This document shows positions 34,988-44,131 of a stretch of 64,000 bases of DNA, piece after piece. Position numbers and translations under genes: made by a program. The notes under the pieces were generated by a model, which saw nothing but the letters and a program-made list of their open reading frames with translations, was not told the DNA's origin and did not search any database. Origin of the DNA: Lysinibacillus xylanilyticus (GTDB taxonomy: Bacteria > Bacillota > Bacilli > Bacillales_A > Planococcaceae); the NCBI RefSeq assembly GCF_001708185.1, contig NZ_MDDN01000011.1, forward strand, positions 1-64,000. The letters are read 5' to 3'. Every line of letters starts with the position of its first letter. Position 1 is the first letter of the stretch.

Positions 34988-36627
34988 AGCCAGCTGGAAA
35001 ATTATCACTTCGTTTTGTATCTTATTTCACTATATTTTACTTACTAATTATCTCTGGCTTTATTATTAGTTTGGTGTTTTTTGCGATCTTTATCAACGGT
35101 CATGTCGGTGACAATATTCATATAATGACTTCTTCTGAAATAAAAGATGATGCTGTCGTAGAAAAAGGAGAATCCATTAAGATTGCTGATTATTTAGTGA
35201 AGCGAGCTAAGGAGAACGCAGGGCAACTATATTTGTTCGATCAATCGATGGACATTGTTGATTACACGGGAGAGAGTTGCGAACTCTGTGAAATGACAGA
35301 TAACGAAATCATCGCTCTTAAACGTCCAGGAATGCACACGTGGGAGATTCCTAACTACTATTTGCTATTCCTCCCGACATCACCTGTCCAACCACTTTTT
35401 GAGGAAGTATATCAGAGTTGGAAGGATAAAGGGGAGATCTCTTCAGAACTGCTTCAACGTTTACAAGATAAGAAGGCTTCTGTTGAAATCTATAACGAGC
35501 AGTGGGACCGTGTAGGAGTCATTGGTGAGGGCTATGAAAAGCTACATAAGCCCCAGTTACTAGAAGAACAATATGATATTTTCGAGCATGAAGAGCTTAC
35601 ACAAAGTGCTGCTTTAGAGGATGGCTCGACATTAGTTGTACGCATGCCCAATCCATCCTATAAGCCATTTGAAGAACCTTTTTATAAAGCGATGGTTTTA
35701 TTTGCTTCCATCTTCTTTGGTGGACATTTTATATTGTTAATAGGGGTTATCTTTTTATCGATTAGCATTTCACGTCAATTTGTTCGTCCGCTTGTTTATG
35801 TGATATCCCGTATAGAGCGACTGACACAGTTTGATTACAGTGAAGTGAGAGATAAAAATATCCATCATCGGAAGACGGGTAAGTTGAAAAGGAAATTTAA
35901 ATTATTTCAGCCAGTGGATGAATCCCTCAATAATTTATCGATACGCCTTTCCTCTAATGAAAGGCAAATTAAGCACGCGGAGCAATTACGTGAGGAGTGG
36001 ATTACGGGCTTATCACATGATTTAAAGACACCGTTAAGCTCTATTTTTGGTTACTCAACAATGCTTGCTTCAGAGGATTATGAGTGGACAAAGGAAGAAA
36101 TGCGTATCTTTGCGAATACGATGCAGGAGAAGGCGACGTATATGGATGCCCTTATACAAGACTTAACATATACGTACCAATTAAAAAATAAAGCGATCCA
36201 GCTTGAAAAAGTGTTGTTACCACTTAACGTATGGTTACCTCAATTTGCAGACGAGCAGGTGTCTGTGAAGGTTTATGGGAATGTCATGCTCGAAGCGGAC
36301 GATCTTCTATTAAAGCGCATTTTAGATAATTTAATAACTAATGCTAAGAAATATACTCCTGTTGGTACAAAGGTAAGTGTAGAAGCGCAAAATATAGGCA
36401 AGGGAGTTATGCTAACTATTGCTGATCAAGGTCCGGGTATTCCACAAGAAGAGTTAGATAATCTCTTTGAACGTTATTATCGAGGTACTAATACGACAGA
36501 TGATACAACGGGTACAGGCCTAGGATTGGCGATTACTAAGCAGTTAATTGATTTACACAATGGTACCATTAGTGTCCGATCGGGAGCAGAAGGTACAGTT
36601 TTTGACTTGAAATTTAATTGTAAATAG
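34984..36627 (+). CDS. Sensor histidine kinase with large extracellular sensor
   Basis: A 547-residue kinase: helix 1 at residues 13-40, an extracellular domain of about 190 residues with a CELC pair (ESCELCEM), helix 2 near 236-262 and a HAMP-like linker. These are followed by H box GLSHDLKTPLSSIFGY, N box NLITNAKKY, G1 DQGPGIP and G2 GTGLGLAIT. All catalytic elements are present. The CxxC-like pair outside the membrane could bind metal or respond to redox, which is only a suggestion. Confidence 0.92.
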   Translation: MKPAGKLSLRFVSYFTIFYLLIISGFIISLVFFAIFINGHVGDNIHIMTSSEIKDDAVVEKGESIKIADYLVKRAKENAGQLYLFDQSMDIVDYTGESCELCEMTDNEIIALKRPGMHTWEIPNYYLLFLPTSPVQPLFEEVYQSWKDKGEISSELLQRLQDKKASVEIYNEQWDRVGVIGEGYEKLHKPQLLEEQYDIFEHEELTQSAALEDGSTLVVRMPNPSYKPFEEPFYKAMVLFASIFFGGHFILLIGVIFLSISISRQFVRPLVYVISRIERLTQFDYSEVRDKNIHHRKTGKLKRKFKLFQPVDESLNNLSIRLSSNERQIKHAEQLREEWITGLSHDLKTPLSSIFGYSTMLASEDYEWTKEEMRIFANTMQEKATYMDALIQDLTYTYQLKNKAIQLEKVLLPLNVWLPQFADEQVSVKVYGNVMLEADDLLLKRILDNLITNAKKYTPVGTKVSVEAQNIGKGVMLTIADQGPGIPQEELDNLFERYYRGTNTTDDTTGTGLGLAITKQLIDLHNGTISVRSGAEGTVFDLKFNCK

Positions 36628-36658
36628 CAGGTCCTTAGTTAAAGAGTAAGTTAATTTT

Positions 36659-36701
36659 GGCAGTACAAGTGATGAATCTTTCACTTTGTACTGCCTTTTT
36701 T
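36659..36701 (+). terminator. Terminator after the third two-component system
   Basis: GGCAGTACAAGTGA pairs with TCACTTTGTACTGCC and is followed by T6. Confidence 0.92.
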
Positions 36702-36731
36702 ATGCATTGATGAGTTTGCGCGGCTATTTTT

Positions 36732-37634
36732 CTATATACATCTCTCTGATGGTCGCTCAATTTTTACATAGCGCCATAAATTATTGGCGATGTCACGTGC
36801 TTCAGCAGCGTGTTCCGTCCCAACAAATGCTTTTCGGAAAGGAGTAAGTAGTGATTCTATGATGAAAAGCTTTGGTTTCTCACATTGTAATTCTTCCATC
36901 AAAAATTCAGTGTATTCCAAGCCTTCAAGGGTTTCATCCTTAGACAATCCTTTCATAAATCCTTGCAATTGTTCAACAATCATTTCCTTGTTAATGGATT
37001 GATAGTTCGCCACATTTTGAATAGCGTTAATCATTTCAACATTTATAATGACTTCTTTGGATTCTAACATGACAGGAATGATTGCTTTAATATTACGCAA
37101 TGCTACACGGACAATTGTTTCACGACTTATAAATTGGAAATCCGAAATTAAAACTGCGCGTAATGAGAGGTTAATCATTCCGAGAGCTTGTATAGCGCAT
37201 TCATAGCTCAGTGTACTAATTTCTTCACCGAAAACTTGTACAAAACGATTCGCAAGCCATTCTAGCTCCTGTAAGTAATAGTTCAAAATAATCTTTTTAA
37301 GTTCTTTGTCACGAGAATGGGTGACCGATTCAAAAATTTGAATTAGATTGTGCTCGCGATTGACATACATGAGTACGGCAACTTGCTGTGTTAATACTTC
37401 CAAATCAGTAGGGTCTTTACCGTATAGTAATTCGTGACGGCGATTGCTCGCTTCCTCACGTCCCTCATCTAGTATGGCGATTAAGCATTCATTTTTAGAA
37501 GAAAAATGATTATAAAACGTGCCCTTCGAAATTTTAGCTGCACTAATAATATCGTTAATGGATGTGTCCACTAATCCTTTTTCGATAAAAAGCTCACGAG
37601 CGGCTGTAATGATTTGTCTTTTTCTTTTATTCAT
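36732..37634 (-). CDS. TetR-family regulator, long form
   Basis: A 300-residue protein. Residues 5-60 are a TetR DNA-binding domain (QIITAARELFIEKGLVDTSI, AAKISKGTFYNHFSSKNECL). TetR proteins are usually about 190-220 residues; this one has roughly 80 extra residues in its ligand domain. ATG 37634 follows AAAGGTGAGG. It is divergent from a DHA2-type efflux pump 157 bases away and is probably its repressor. Confidence 0.88.
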   Translation of the reverse strand: MNKRKRQIITAARELFIEKGLVDTSINDIISAAKISKGTFYNHFSSKNECLIAILDEGREEASNRRHELLYGKDPTDLEVLTQQVAVLMYVNREHNLIQIFESVTHSRDKELKKIILNYYLQELEWLANRFVQVFGEEISTLSYECAIQALGMINLSLRAVLISDFQFISRETIVRVALRNIKAIIPVMLESKEVIINVEMINAIQNVANYQSINKEMIVEQLQGFMKGLSKDETLEGLEYTEFLMEELQCEKPKLFIIESLLTPFRKAFVGTEHAAEARDIANNLWRYVKIERPSERCI

Positions 37635-37790
37635 AACCTCACCTTTTTTAAGATATTATACTACCATTCTACATCGAAAATGCTTATATATCAATGTTTA
37701 TGAATTTTTTAATCTTAATTCTTGAAAAAAATAGACTGCGAGTATAAAATAAGTTTTATTGAAAAAACAAGAAGGAATTGAGGGATATAA

Positions 37791-39308
37791 ATGAATAGTG
37801 AGCAAACAATGAAAAAGCCCCCCTATGGCATGATTGCTATTTTATTTGTGGGTGCTTTTGTTGCCTTTCTAAATAACACATTGTTAAACGTTGCGTTACC
37901 AACAATCATGAAAGATTTTGGGATCACAACGTATTCTAAGGTACAATGGCTTGCGACAGGATATATGCTTGTAAGTGGTATTTTGGTACCAGCTTCGGCA
38001 TTCTTTGTAACACGCTTCAAAAATAGACATTTATTTATTGCAGCGATGTCAGTCTTTACGATCGGTACAATTATGGCAGGTTTTGCACCTAACTTCGGTA
38101 TGCTATTAGCAGGACGTATGGTGCAAGCTGCAGGTGCATCGACAATGTCACCACTTTTAATGAATGTTATGTTAACTAGCTTCCCAAGAGAAAAACGTGG
38201 GGCAGCGATGGGGATATTTGGTTTAGTCATGATTATGGCACCAGCAATAGGTCCAACATTATCAGGATATATTGTTGAGCACCATGATTGGCGTATGCTA
38301 TTCCAAATGATTATTCCGTTTGCTGTAATTAGTTTATTGTTTGCTGTTTGGAAATTAGATAACGTGATGGAGACACGTGAAGTTCATTTAGATTTCCCAT
38401 CCGTATTATTATCAACAATAGCATTCGGTGGTATACTGTATGGATTTAGTGCAGCGGGGGATAAGGGTTGGTCAAGTCCTTGGGTATATGGCACGATTTC
38501 AGTTGGCTTTATCGCATTAATAATCTTCGTGTTAAAACAATTACGTATGGATCAGCCTTTGCTAGAATTACGTATTTACAAATATCCAATGTTTGCATTG
38601 GGATCGGCTATTTCTGTTATCGTATCAATGGCTATGTTCTCAGGGATGATTTTAACACCTGCATATGTGCAATCAATTCGTGGCATTGAACCTTTTGAAG
38701 CGGGCTTAATGATGCTTCCTGGGGCGCTGATTATGGGGCTTATGTCGCCGATTACAGGGAAGCTTTTTGATAAATTCGGACCACGAGTGTTAGCGATGAT
38801 CGGTTTAACCATTACAACACTAGCAACATTCGGCTTAACGAAGTTAGAAATAGATTCAAGCTATACATTTATCGTGTCAATGTACACAATTCGTATGTTC
38901 GGTTTGTCTATGGTTATGATGCCAATTATGACAAACGGTTTAAACCAAATACCACAAATGATGAATCCACATGGTACAGCCATTAACAATACTGTACAGC
39001 AAGTGGCAGGGGCAATAGGTAGTGCTTTGATGGTATCGTTTATGAATACCCGTACAAAAGCAACAGCACAGGATTTAATTGCAGAAGCGAAGGTAAATGC
39101 GGCACAATCGGGTTCTGCACCAACGCCTGAGCAAATGCAACAAATGCAAGAACAAATTATGCAAAATGCTTTATTGGATGGTATTACTCACTCATTCCTA
39201 ATTGCTGCAGGTCTTACAGTGGTGGCACTTGTGCTAGCACTTTTCCTAAAACGTGTGAAAGTTGAAAGTGCTGCGGCTTCCATGGATTTGAAAAAACCAA
39301 CAAAATAA
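37791..39308 (+). CDS. MFS drug efflux transporter, DHA2 (EmrB/QacA) family
   Basis: A 505-residue, 14-helix exporter. Motifs are LNVALPTIMKDFG in helix 1, VQWLATGYMLVSGILVPASAF, the motif C region GLVMIMAPAIGPTLSGYIVE, and the long loop before the last helix rich in Gln/Met (PTPEQMQQMQEQIMQNALLD). The LmrB/YhcA-like group exports lipophilic drugs. It is divergent from, and probably repressed by, the TetR protein. A terminator follows, then a 21-bp phased repeat. Confidence 0.92.
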   Translation: MNSEQTMKKPPYGMIAILFVGAFVAFLNNTLLNVALPTIMKDFGITTYSKVQWLATGYMLVSGILVPASAFFVTRFKNRHLFIAAMSVFTIGTIMAGFAPNFGMLLAGRMVQAAGASTMSPLLMNVMLTSFPREKRGAAMGIFGLVMIMAPAIGPTLSGYIVEHHDWRMLFQMIIPFAVISLLFAVWKLDNVMETREVHLDFPSVLLSTIAFGGILYGFSAAGDKGWSSPWVYGTISVGFIALIIFVLKQLRMDQPLLELRIYKYPMFALGSAISVIVSMAMFSGMILTPAYVQSIRGIEPFEAGLMMLPGALIMGLMSPITGKLFDKFGPRVLAMIGLTITTLATFGLTKLEIDSSYTFIVSMYTIRMFGLSMVMMPIMTNGLNQIPQMMNPHGTAINNTVQQVAGAIGSALMVSFMNTRTKATAQDLIAEAKVNAAQSGSAPTPEQMQQMQEQIMQNALLDGITHSFLIAAGLTVVALVLALFLKRVKVESAAASMDLKKPTK

Positions 39309-39320
39309 TTTGTGATATGG

Positions 39321-39356
39321 ACCTGTTAGTAGAATATTTCTTCTAACAGGTTTTTT
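39321..39356 (+). terminator. Terminator after the DHA2 efflux gene
   Basis: ACCTGTTAG pairs with CTAACAGGT and is followed by T6. Confidence 0.9.
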
Positions 39357-39376
39357 GATGACGCAATAATTGTTAT

Positions 39377-39460
39377 CGATAAATGAGGAGATTTGGGTAA
39401 TAAATCATAATTAGTTTTCGATATACTCGAATAATTGGTCGATAAATCCTTTTATATCAG
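39377..39460 (+). repeat. Degenerate 21-bp phased array, core CGATAAA
   Basis: CGATAAA (39377), TAATAAA (39398), CGATATA (39419) and CGATAAA (39440) start exactly 21 bases apart. The bases between them are not conserved. It begins 20 bases after the efflux gene's terminator. The rest of the gap to 40000 holds a half Rex-like site and no convincing gene. Confidence 0.65.
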
Positions 39461-39725
39461 AAGCAATAAGGTAAAAGAGATTGTTGATTTTTTTATATGA
39501 AAATGAATTCCTACATTATATATATAAAATAGGAAGTATTACACGAACGATGGTGGGGAAGATTAAAAACAAAACGAAGCAAGAACAATTAGTATTAAAA
39601 ATCAAATATTTTGCAGAGATAGTTACGTTTGATAATATTGTATTTTTTAACAATGTGGATGAAAAGCAAACTTAAATACAATATATAGTTGACAAAATCA
39701 ATGAATATTGAAAAGATTGTCGAAA

Positions 39726-39743
39726 TTGTGATTTAGCTCATTG
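39726..39743 (+). promoter_or_regulatory. Rex-like half site before the DUF1641-ndh operon
   Basis: TTGTGATTTAGCTCATTG matches the left half and centre of the Rex operator (TTGTGANNNNNNTCACAA), while the last three bases differ. Rex represses ndh in B. subtilis, so the location is sensible. The site lies 258 bases before the first gene, which is rather far. Confidence 0.35.
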
Positions 39744-40000
39744 AAATAATATGCAAACAGTCTTATAATGGAGTTTGTAATGTCACCAAGACAAGATAAG
39801 GATGGAATTATGATGCACTTTTTGCAAAGTAAAGTTAACATTGTAATAACAAATCATATGAATTGCTGTCCAGCTCTTAGACTGGTGATTTGTAAGACAT
39901 ACGCGCTGTAACGACTGTTAAGAAGTGCCTTAATGGTCTTTTTTACATGGAAGCAATATAAAATTAAAATAGTAATAGTGATGGCAAAGGAGAGTTCAAA

Positions 40001-40429
40001 ATGTCAGAAACGAATAACCAAACACAGTCTGAACAATTAACTGTAAGTCAAGAACAACTGGATGTGCTAGATCAATTATTAAAGCCTGAGGTTCAGGAAT
40101 CACTTACAACTTTAGTTGAGCAATTACCAAAGTTAACTGAAATGATGACGTTATTAACAAAATCGTATGAGTTCGCTCAAGCTGTTGCAACTGACGAAGT
40201 GCTGAAAAATGATACTGTTGGTGCTGTAACAGAAATGGCAGGCCCAGTAGTAGGCTCAGCAAAAAATCTTGCAGCTACTGCAATTGAAGCGAAAGATCGT
40301 GCTTCTGAAAGCCAAGAAGTAATTGGTTTATTCGGTCTTATGAAAATGTTAAAAGACCCACAAGTTCAAGGTGTTTTCCGTTTTGTTAATGCTTTCTTAC
40401 AAGTAAGCGCTGAACGTAAATCTAAATAA
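40001..40429 (+). CDS. yjlC: DUF1641 protein (YjlC-like)
   Basis: A 142-residue, mostly helical protein with the DUF1641 core VQESLTTLVEQLPKLTEMMT and the tail GLMKMLKDPQVQGVFRFVNAFL. ATG 40001 follows AAAGGAGAG. In B. subtilis yjlC precedes ndh in one operon, and the same order is seen here with a 50-base gap. It probably assists or tunes the type II NADH dehydrogenase; the mechanism is unknown. Confidence 0.9.
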   Translation: MSETNNQTQSEQLTVSQEQLDVLDQLLKPEVQESLTTLVEQLPKLTEMMTLLTKSYEFAQAVATDEVLKNDTVGAVTEMAGPVVGSAKNLAATAIEAKDRASESQEVIGLFGLMKMLKDPQVQGVFRFVNAFLQVSAERKSK

Positions 40430-40479
40430 GACTCGACTCGAGATATATTCAATTCGTAAGGACGGAGGATTAATTAATC

Positions 40480-41664
40480 ATGTCAAAAGAAATCGTCATC
40501 TTAGGTGCTGGTTACGCTGGCGTTTTAACTGCATTAACTGCACGTAAGTATTTATCAGCTGATGAAGCTAAAATTACTGTAGTAAACCAATTCCCAACAC
40601 ACCAAATTATCACCGAGCTTCACCGTTTAGCTGGTGGTACTATTGCTGAAGGTGCTGTTGCTTTACCACTTAAAAAAATCTTTAAAGGTTTAGATATCGA
40701 TTTACAAATTGCTAAAGTAACGAAATTCAATGTAGACACTAAAAAAGTTGACCTAGATACTGGTTATACTTTAGATTACGATACATTAGTAGTATCTTTA
40801 GGTAGCCAAACTGGATTCTTCGGTATCCCTGGATTAGAAGAAAACTCTATGGTACTTAAATCAGTGAACGATGCAAACAAAATTAACAGACACATCGAAG
40901 ACCGTATTAAAGCATATGCACAAACGAAAGACGAAGCAGATGCGACAATCGTTATCGGTGGTGGCGGTTTAACAGGTGTCGAGCTTGTTGGTGAAATCGT
41001 GGACAACTTCCCGAAAATTGCAGCAAAACACGGTGTTAACTTTGCTGATCTTAAAATCAAACTTGTGGAAGCTGGTCCGAAAATCTTACCAGTACTTCCA
41101 GATACATTGATCCAACGTGCTACGGAAAGCTTAGCAAAACGTGGTGTTGAATTTATTACAGGTACTCCTGTTACAGGCGTTGAGGGTAATGTCATCGCTC
41201 TTAAAGATCGTGAACCAATCGTTGCCAATACACTTGTTTGGACAGGTGGGGTAGCTCCACTTCCACTAGTAGGAGAATCTGGCCTTGCTGCTGACCGCGG
41301 TAAAGCAACGATTAACGAGTTCTTACAATCTACATCTCACGATGATGTATTCGTAATTGGTGACGCATCTGTTGCATTACCAGCTGATGGCGGACGTCCA
41401 CTATACGCACCAACTGCTCAAGTTGCATGGCAAATGGGTGAGTGCGCTGGCTACAACCTATTCGCACAATACAAAAACCAAGAGATGAAGTCTTTCTCTG
41501 CAGTTAACTCTGGTACACTTGCAAGCTTAGGTCGTAAAGACGCTGTTGCGACAATTGGTGCTAGCAACACAGAACTGAAAGGTCTTCCTGCAACACTTAT
41601 GAAAGAAGCGTCTAACATTCGCTATCTTACACATATCAAAGCGCTATTCGGCTTAGCGTACTAA
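40480..41664 (+). CDS. ndh: Type II NADH:quinone dehydrogenase
   Basis: A 394-residue flavoprotein passing electrons from NADH to menaquinone without pumping protons. The FAD-binding GAGYAGVLTALTARK is at residues 8-22 and the NADH-binding GGGGLTGVELVGEIVDNFPK near 160-180. The second FAD motif is VFVIGDASVALPADGG near 290-305. The C terminus (MKEASNIRYLTHIKALFGL) would form the membrane-binding helices. The ribosome binding site GGACGGAGG is well placed. Codon use is visibly more biased than in neighbouring genes, as for highly expressed genes. Confidence 0.95.
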   Translation: MSKEIVILGAGYAGVLTALTARKYLSADEAKITVVNQFPTHQIITELHRLAGGTIAEGAVALPLKKIFKGLDIDLQIAKVTKFNVDTKKVDLDTGYTLDYDTLVVSLGSQTGFFGIPGLEENSMVLKSVNDANKINRHIEDRIKAYAQTKDEADATIVIGGGGLTGVELVGEIVDNFPKIAAKHGVNFADLKIKLVEAGPKILPVLPDTLIQRATESLAKRGVEFITGTPVTGVEGNVIALKDREPIVANTLVWTGGVAPLPLVGESGLAADRGKATINEFLQSTSHDDVFVIGDASVALPADGGRPLYAPTAQVAWQMGECAGYNLFAQYKNQEMKSFSAVNSGTLASLGRKDAVATIGASNTELKGLPATLMKEASNIRYLTHIKALFGLAY

Positions 41665-41671
41665 TATTTTT

Positions 41672-41713
41672 AGGGCATGATTCAATTATTATATTGAATT
41701 CATGCCCTTTTTT
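41672..41713 (+). terminator. Terminator after ndh
   Basis: AGGGCATGATTCAAT pairs with ATTGAATTCATGCCCT and is followed by T6. Confidence 0.95.
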
Positions 41714-41748
41714 AGTTTTATTAGGGTATACATACAATTTAGGGTGAA

Positions 41749-42740
41749 GTGAGTGCTCGGCATTTCAGCTGGATGGGAGAGTCAGAGTGGCGGATAGAAA
41801 TCGGGACGATGGAAGGAAGAGTCGGATCGACGGGTAGAAATGCCGAAGCGACGGGAAGAAGTCGGGGCGACGGATAGAAAGGCCGAAGCGACGGAAAGAA
41901 GTCGGGGCGACGGATAGGAAGGCCAAAGCGACGTATAGGAAGGTCAAAGCGACGGAAGGAAGAGTCGGAGTGACGGATAGGAAGGCCAAAGCGATGGAAG
42001 GAAGAGTCGGAGCGACGGAAAGAAATGCCGAAGCGACGGAAAGAAGTCGGGGCGACGGATAGAAAGGCCAAAGCGACGGAGGGAAGAGTCGGGGCGACGG
42101 AAAGAAATGCCAGAGCGACGGATAGGAAGGCCAAAGCGACGGAAGGAAGAGTCGGATCGACGGATAGAAAGGCCGAAGCGACGGAAAGAAGTCGGAGCGA
42201 CGGATAGGAAGGCCAAAGCGACGGAAGGAAGAGTCGGAGCGACGGAAAGAAATGCCAGAGCGACGGAAAGAAGTCGGATCGACGGATAGGAAGGCCGAAG
42301 CGACGGAAGGAAGAGTCGGATCGACGGATAGAAATGCCAGAGCGACGGAAAGAAGTCGGAGCGACGAAAAGAAGAGCCCGATCGACGGATAGAAATGGGG
42401 GCGACGGATAGGAAGGCCCAAGCGACGGAAGGAAGAGTTGGAGTGACGGAAAGAAATGCCGAAGCGACGGATAGGAAGGTCAAAGCGACGGAAAGAAGTC
42501 GGGGCGACGGATAGGAAGGGCAAAGCGACGGAAGGAAGAGTCAAAGTGACGGATAGATTCGTCAAAGTCGTGGATAGAGCGGCCGAATTCGTGGATAGAA
42601 CCATCAAAGTCGTGGATAGAACAGCCAAAATCGTGGATAGCCCCGACCAAGCGATGGAAAGAAGAGCCAGAGTGATAGATAGAGAAGCCGAAACTATGAA
42701 TAGAGCTATCGATACAACGGTAGAAACTATTATGTCTTAA
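41749..42740 (+). pseudogene. Decayed heptad-repeat protein gene
   Basis: The + strand has a possible start (GTG 41749 after AGGGTGA) and a clean end. The last ten units read without stops as seven-residue repeats of the form RxxKVVD (RFVKVVD, RAAEFVD, RTIKVVD, RTAKIVD) to a TAA at 42738, followed by a terminator. The first four units are open in the same phase relative to the repeat unit. Between them, eight units have lost 2 bases and break the frame; the first stop is in unit 6. This is best read as a former gene for a heptad-repeat, coiled-coil-like protein. Whether any part is translated is unknown. Confidence 0.5.
41772..42740 (+). repeat. Tandem array, about 47 units of 21 bp (some 19 bp)
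   Basis: Units follow the plan GACGGATAGAAAGGCCGAAGC or GACGGAAGGAAGAGTCGGAGC. By hand count there are about 47 units, eight of them the 19-base form GACGGAAAGAAGTCGGGGC or a close variant. The G+A-rich strand is the plus strand throughout. Units 1-38 are near-identical, while the last nine (from about 42550) diverge towards GTGGATAGAACCATCAAAGT. Long open frames on the minus strand come from this composition, not from genes. Confidence 0.95.
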
Positions 42741-42753
42741 CCCACACATTTTA

Positions 42754-42790
42754 CGTAGCGCCCCTTCTAATAGGAGGCGCTACGATTTTT
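42754..42790 (+). terminator. Terminator just after the long array
   Basis: CGTAGCGCC pairs with GGCGCTACG and is followed by ATTTTTA. It starts 14 bases after the TAA that ends the heptad frame, supporting a former plus-strand gene. Confidence 0.75.
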
Positions 42791-42845
42791 ATATCGCTAT
42801 TGCTTCCGTTTGCATAGCAAAGCGGCGACAGTATTAAAATTCCCT

Positions 42846-44093
42846 CTACTCATTGAGTTTAGAAATATTTCTATAGAATCTAGCCTTCGAGGGTTGAATA
42901 TTCAAAATTAGCAATGTAGATGCTACTAAAAACATGATGATGGATGCGGATATAACAACATTTCGAATAGATATAATTTCAGCTGCAACTCCAAAGATGG
43001 CAGTTATGATGATTACGAACAAAGCTTCCACAAAACCGTAGATACTTCCTATTCTCCCCATACTGTCGACAGGAATATTGTTTTGATAAAAGGTATAGAA
43101 ACCTGTATTGGCAAAGGCTGTCGCAAAGGACAAAAGAAAGCATCCAAAAGAAGCGATAAGAAATGTGTAAGAGGATGTGAAAGTTAAATAGCCTAATGCT
43201 GTTATTACCGAACCCATTCCTATTAGCCAAGCAGTCGACACTTTTTCTACGATTGCCGTATTCGTTAAAGAACCAACTAATACTCCAGCACCTGCTATGC
43301 TTACTAAAATACCATATTCACCTTCGGATAATGAAAGTACTTGAGTAGCAAAGGCAGCCTCTAAAGAATCCGTCGCTGTCATCATGACAATCATCGCACT
43401 AAATAAAAAATAGATTATCATAATATAGGAATTTTTAAGGCTAAATCTTATAACAAGTTTCCAATCATCTACTAATAACTTGAAGGAAAATGTATGATTG
43501 GTTTTACTAGTAAGTTCTTCATTGGCTTCAACATTAGGCATACCTAATGTGATACAGGCTGATAAAAATAAAGCAATGGCATTCAAATATATGGCCGTAT
43601 TAGGCGTTCCAATCGTAAATAGCATTCCTGCAATGGCTGGACCAGTTATGAATGCGCCTGAATCGAGTAAGCTACGAAGTGAGTTAAAACGTTTCCTTTG
43701 TTCTATGGGTATCAATTTCGTAATGTAAGTCATGGAAGTTGGGTGATACATAGAACTCGCTATGGTGATTACGAAGACTAAGACGTAAATCCAAGCTAAA
43801 GTAGAAAAGAAAGGAAGTATGATAATTAGTAAAGATTGAAAATTGTTAAGAACAAACATTAGATATTTTTTATTTAAACGATCTATCAAACTACCTGACC
43901 AAAAACTGGAAAATAGTGTGGATGACGCTCTAACGATATACAAACCGGACACAGCTATAGCTGACCCTGTGAGGTTTAAGACAATAAGATTTAAAGCGAT
44001 AAAATAGATCCAACTTCCAACACTGGAAACACCAATACTAAACAATAATATAGCCGGATAACGCCACGCTTCTAATAATTTATTCATGCTCAT
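42846..44093 (-). CDS. MFS transporter under T-box control
   Basis: A 415-residue, 12-helix transporter of the group with LFSIGVSSVGSWIYFIALNL at helix 1 and SGLYIVRASSTLFSSFWSGSLIDRLNKK around helix 2-3 (motif A variant GSLIDRLNK). The group includes EntS- and macrolide-exporter-like proteins. ATG 44093 follows AGGAGG by 7-8 bases; in-frame codons further up lie in the T-box leader. T-box control means that expression rises when a specific tRNA is uncharged, so the cargo is probably an amino acid or a related compound, taken up or exported. Confidence 0.88.
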   Translation of the reverse strand: MSMNKLLEAWRYPAILLFSIGVSSVGSWIYFIALNLIVLNLTGSAIAVSGLYIVRASSTLFSSFWSGSLIDRLNKKYLMFVLNNFQSLLIIILPFFSTLAWIYVLVFVITIASSMYHPTSMTYITKLIPIEQRKRFNSLRSLLDSGAFITGPAIAGMLFTIGTPNTAIYLNAIALFLSACITLGMPNVEANEELTSKTNHTFSFKLLVDDWKLVIRFSLKNSYIMIIYFLFSAMIVMMTATDSLEAAFATQVLSLSEGEYGILVSIAGAGVLVGSLTNTAIVEKVSTAWLIGMGSVITALGYLTFTSSYTFLIASFGCFLLSFATAFANTGFYTFYQNNIPVDSMGRIGSIYGFVEALFVIIITAIFGVAAEIISIRNVVISASIIMFLVASTLLILNIQPSKARFYRNISKLNE

Positions 44094-44131
44094 ATAAATT
44101 CCTCCTAGTGTTTGTTTACAAGTAACTAAAC

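Noticed and set aside
39481-39675. 64-codon plus-strand frame
   Set aside because: TTG start without a ribosome binding site, AT-driven composition, no recognisable motif.
41772-42740. CRISPR array
   Set aside because: Units are contiguous 19-21-base tandem repeats with no unique spacers of about 30 bases, and there are no cas genes in the window.
41739-42749. Long minus-strand open frames (up to 287 codons) in the tandem array
   Set aside because: They arise because the complement of the repeat unit has no stop in several frames. They have no ribosome binding site, contain low-complexity LSVAPT-type repeats, and run against the 3' terminator.
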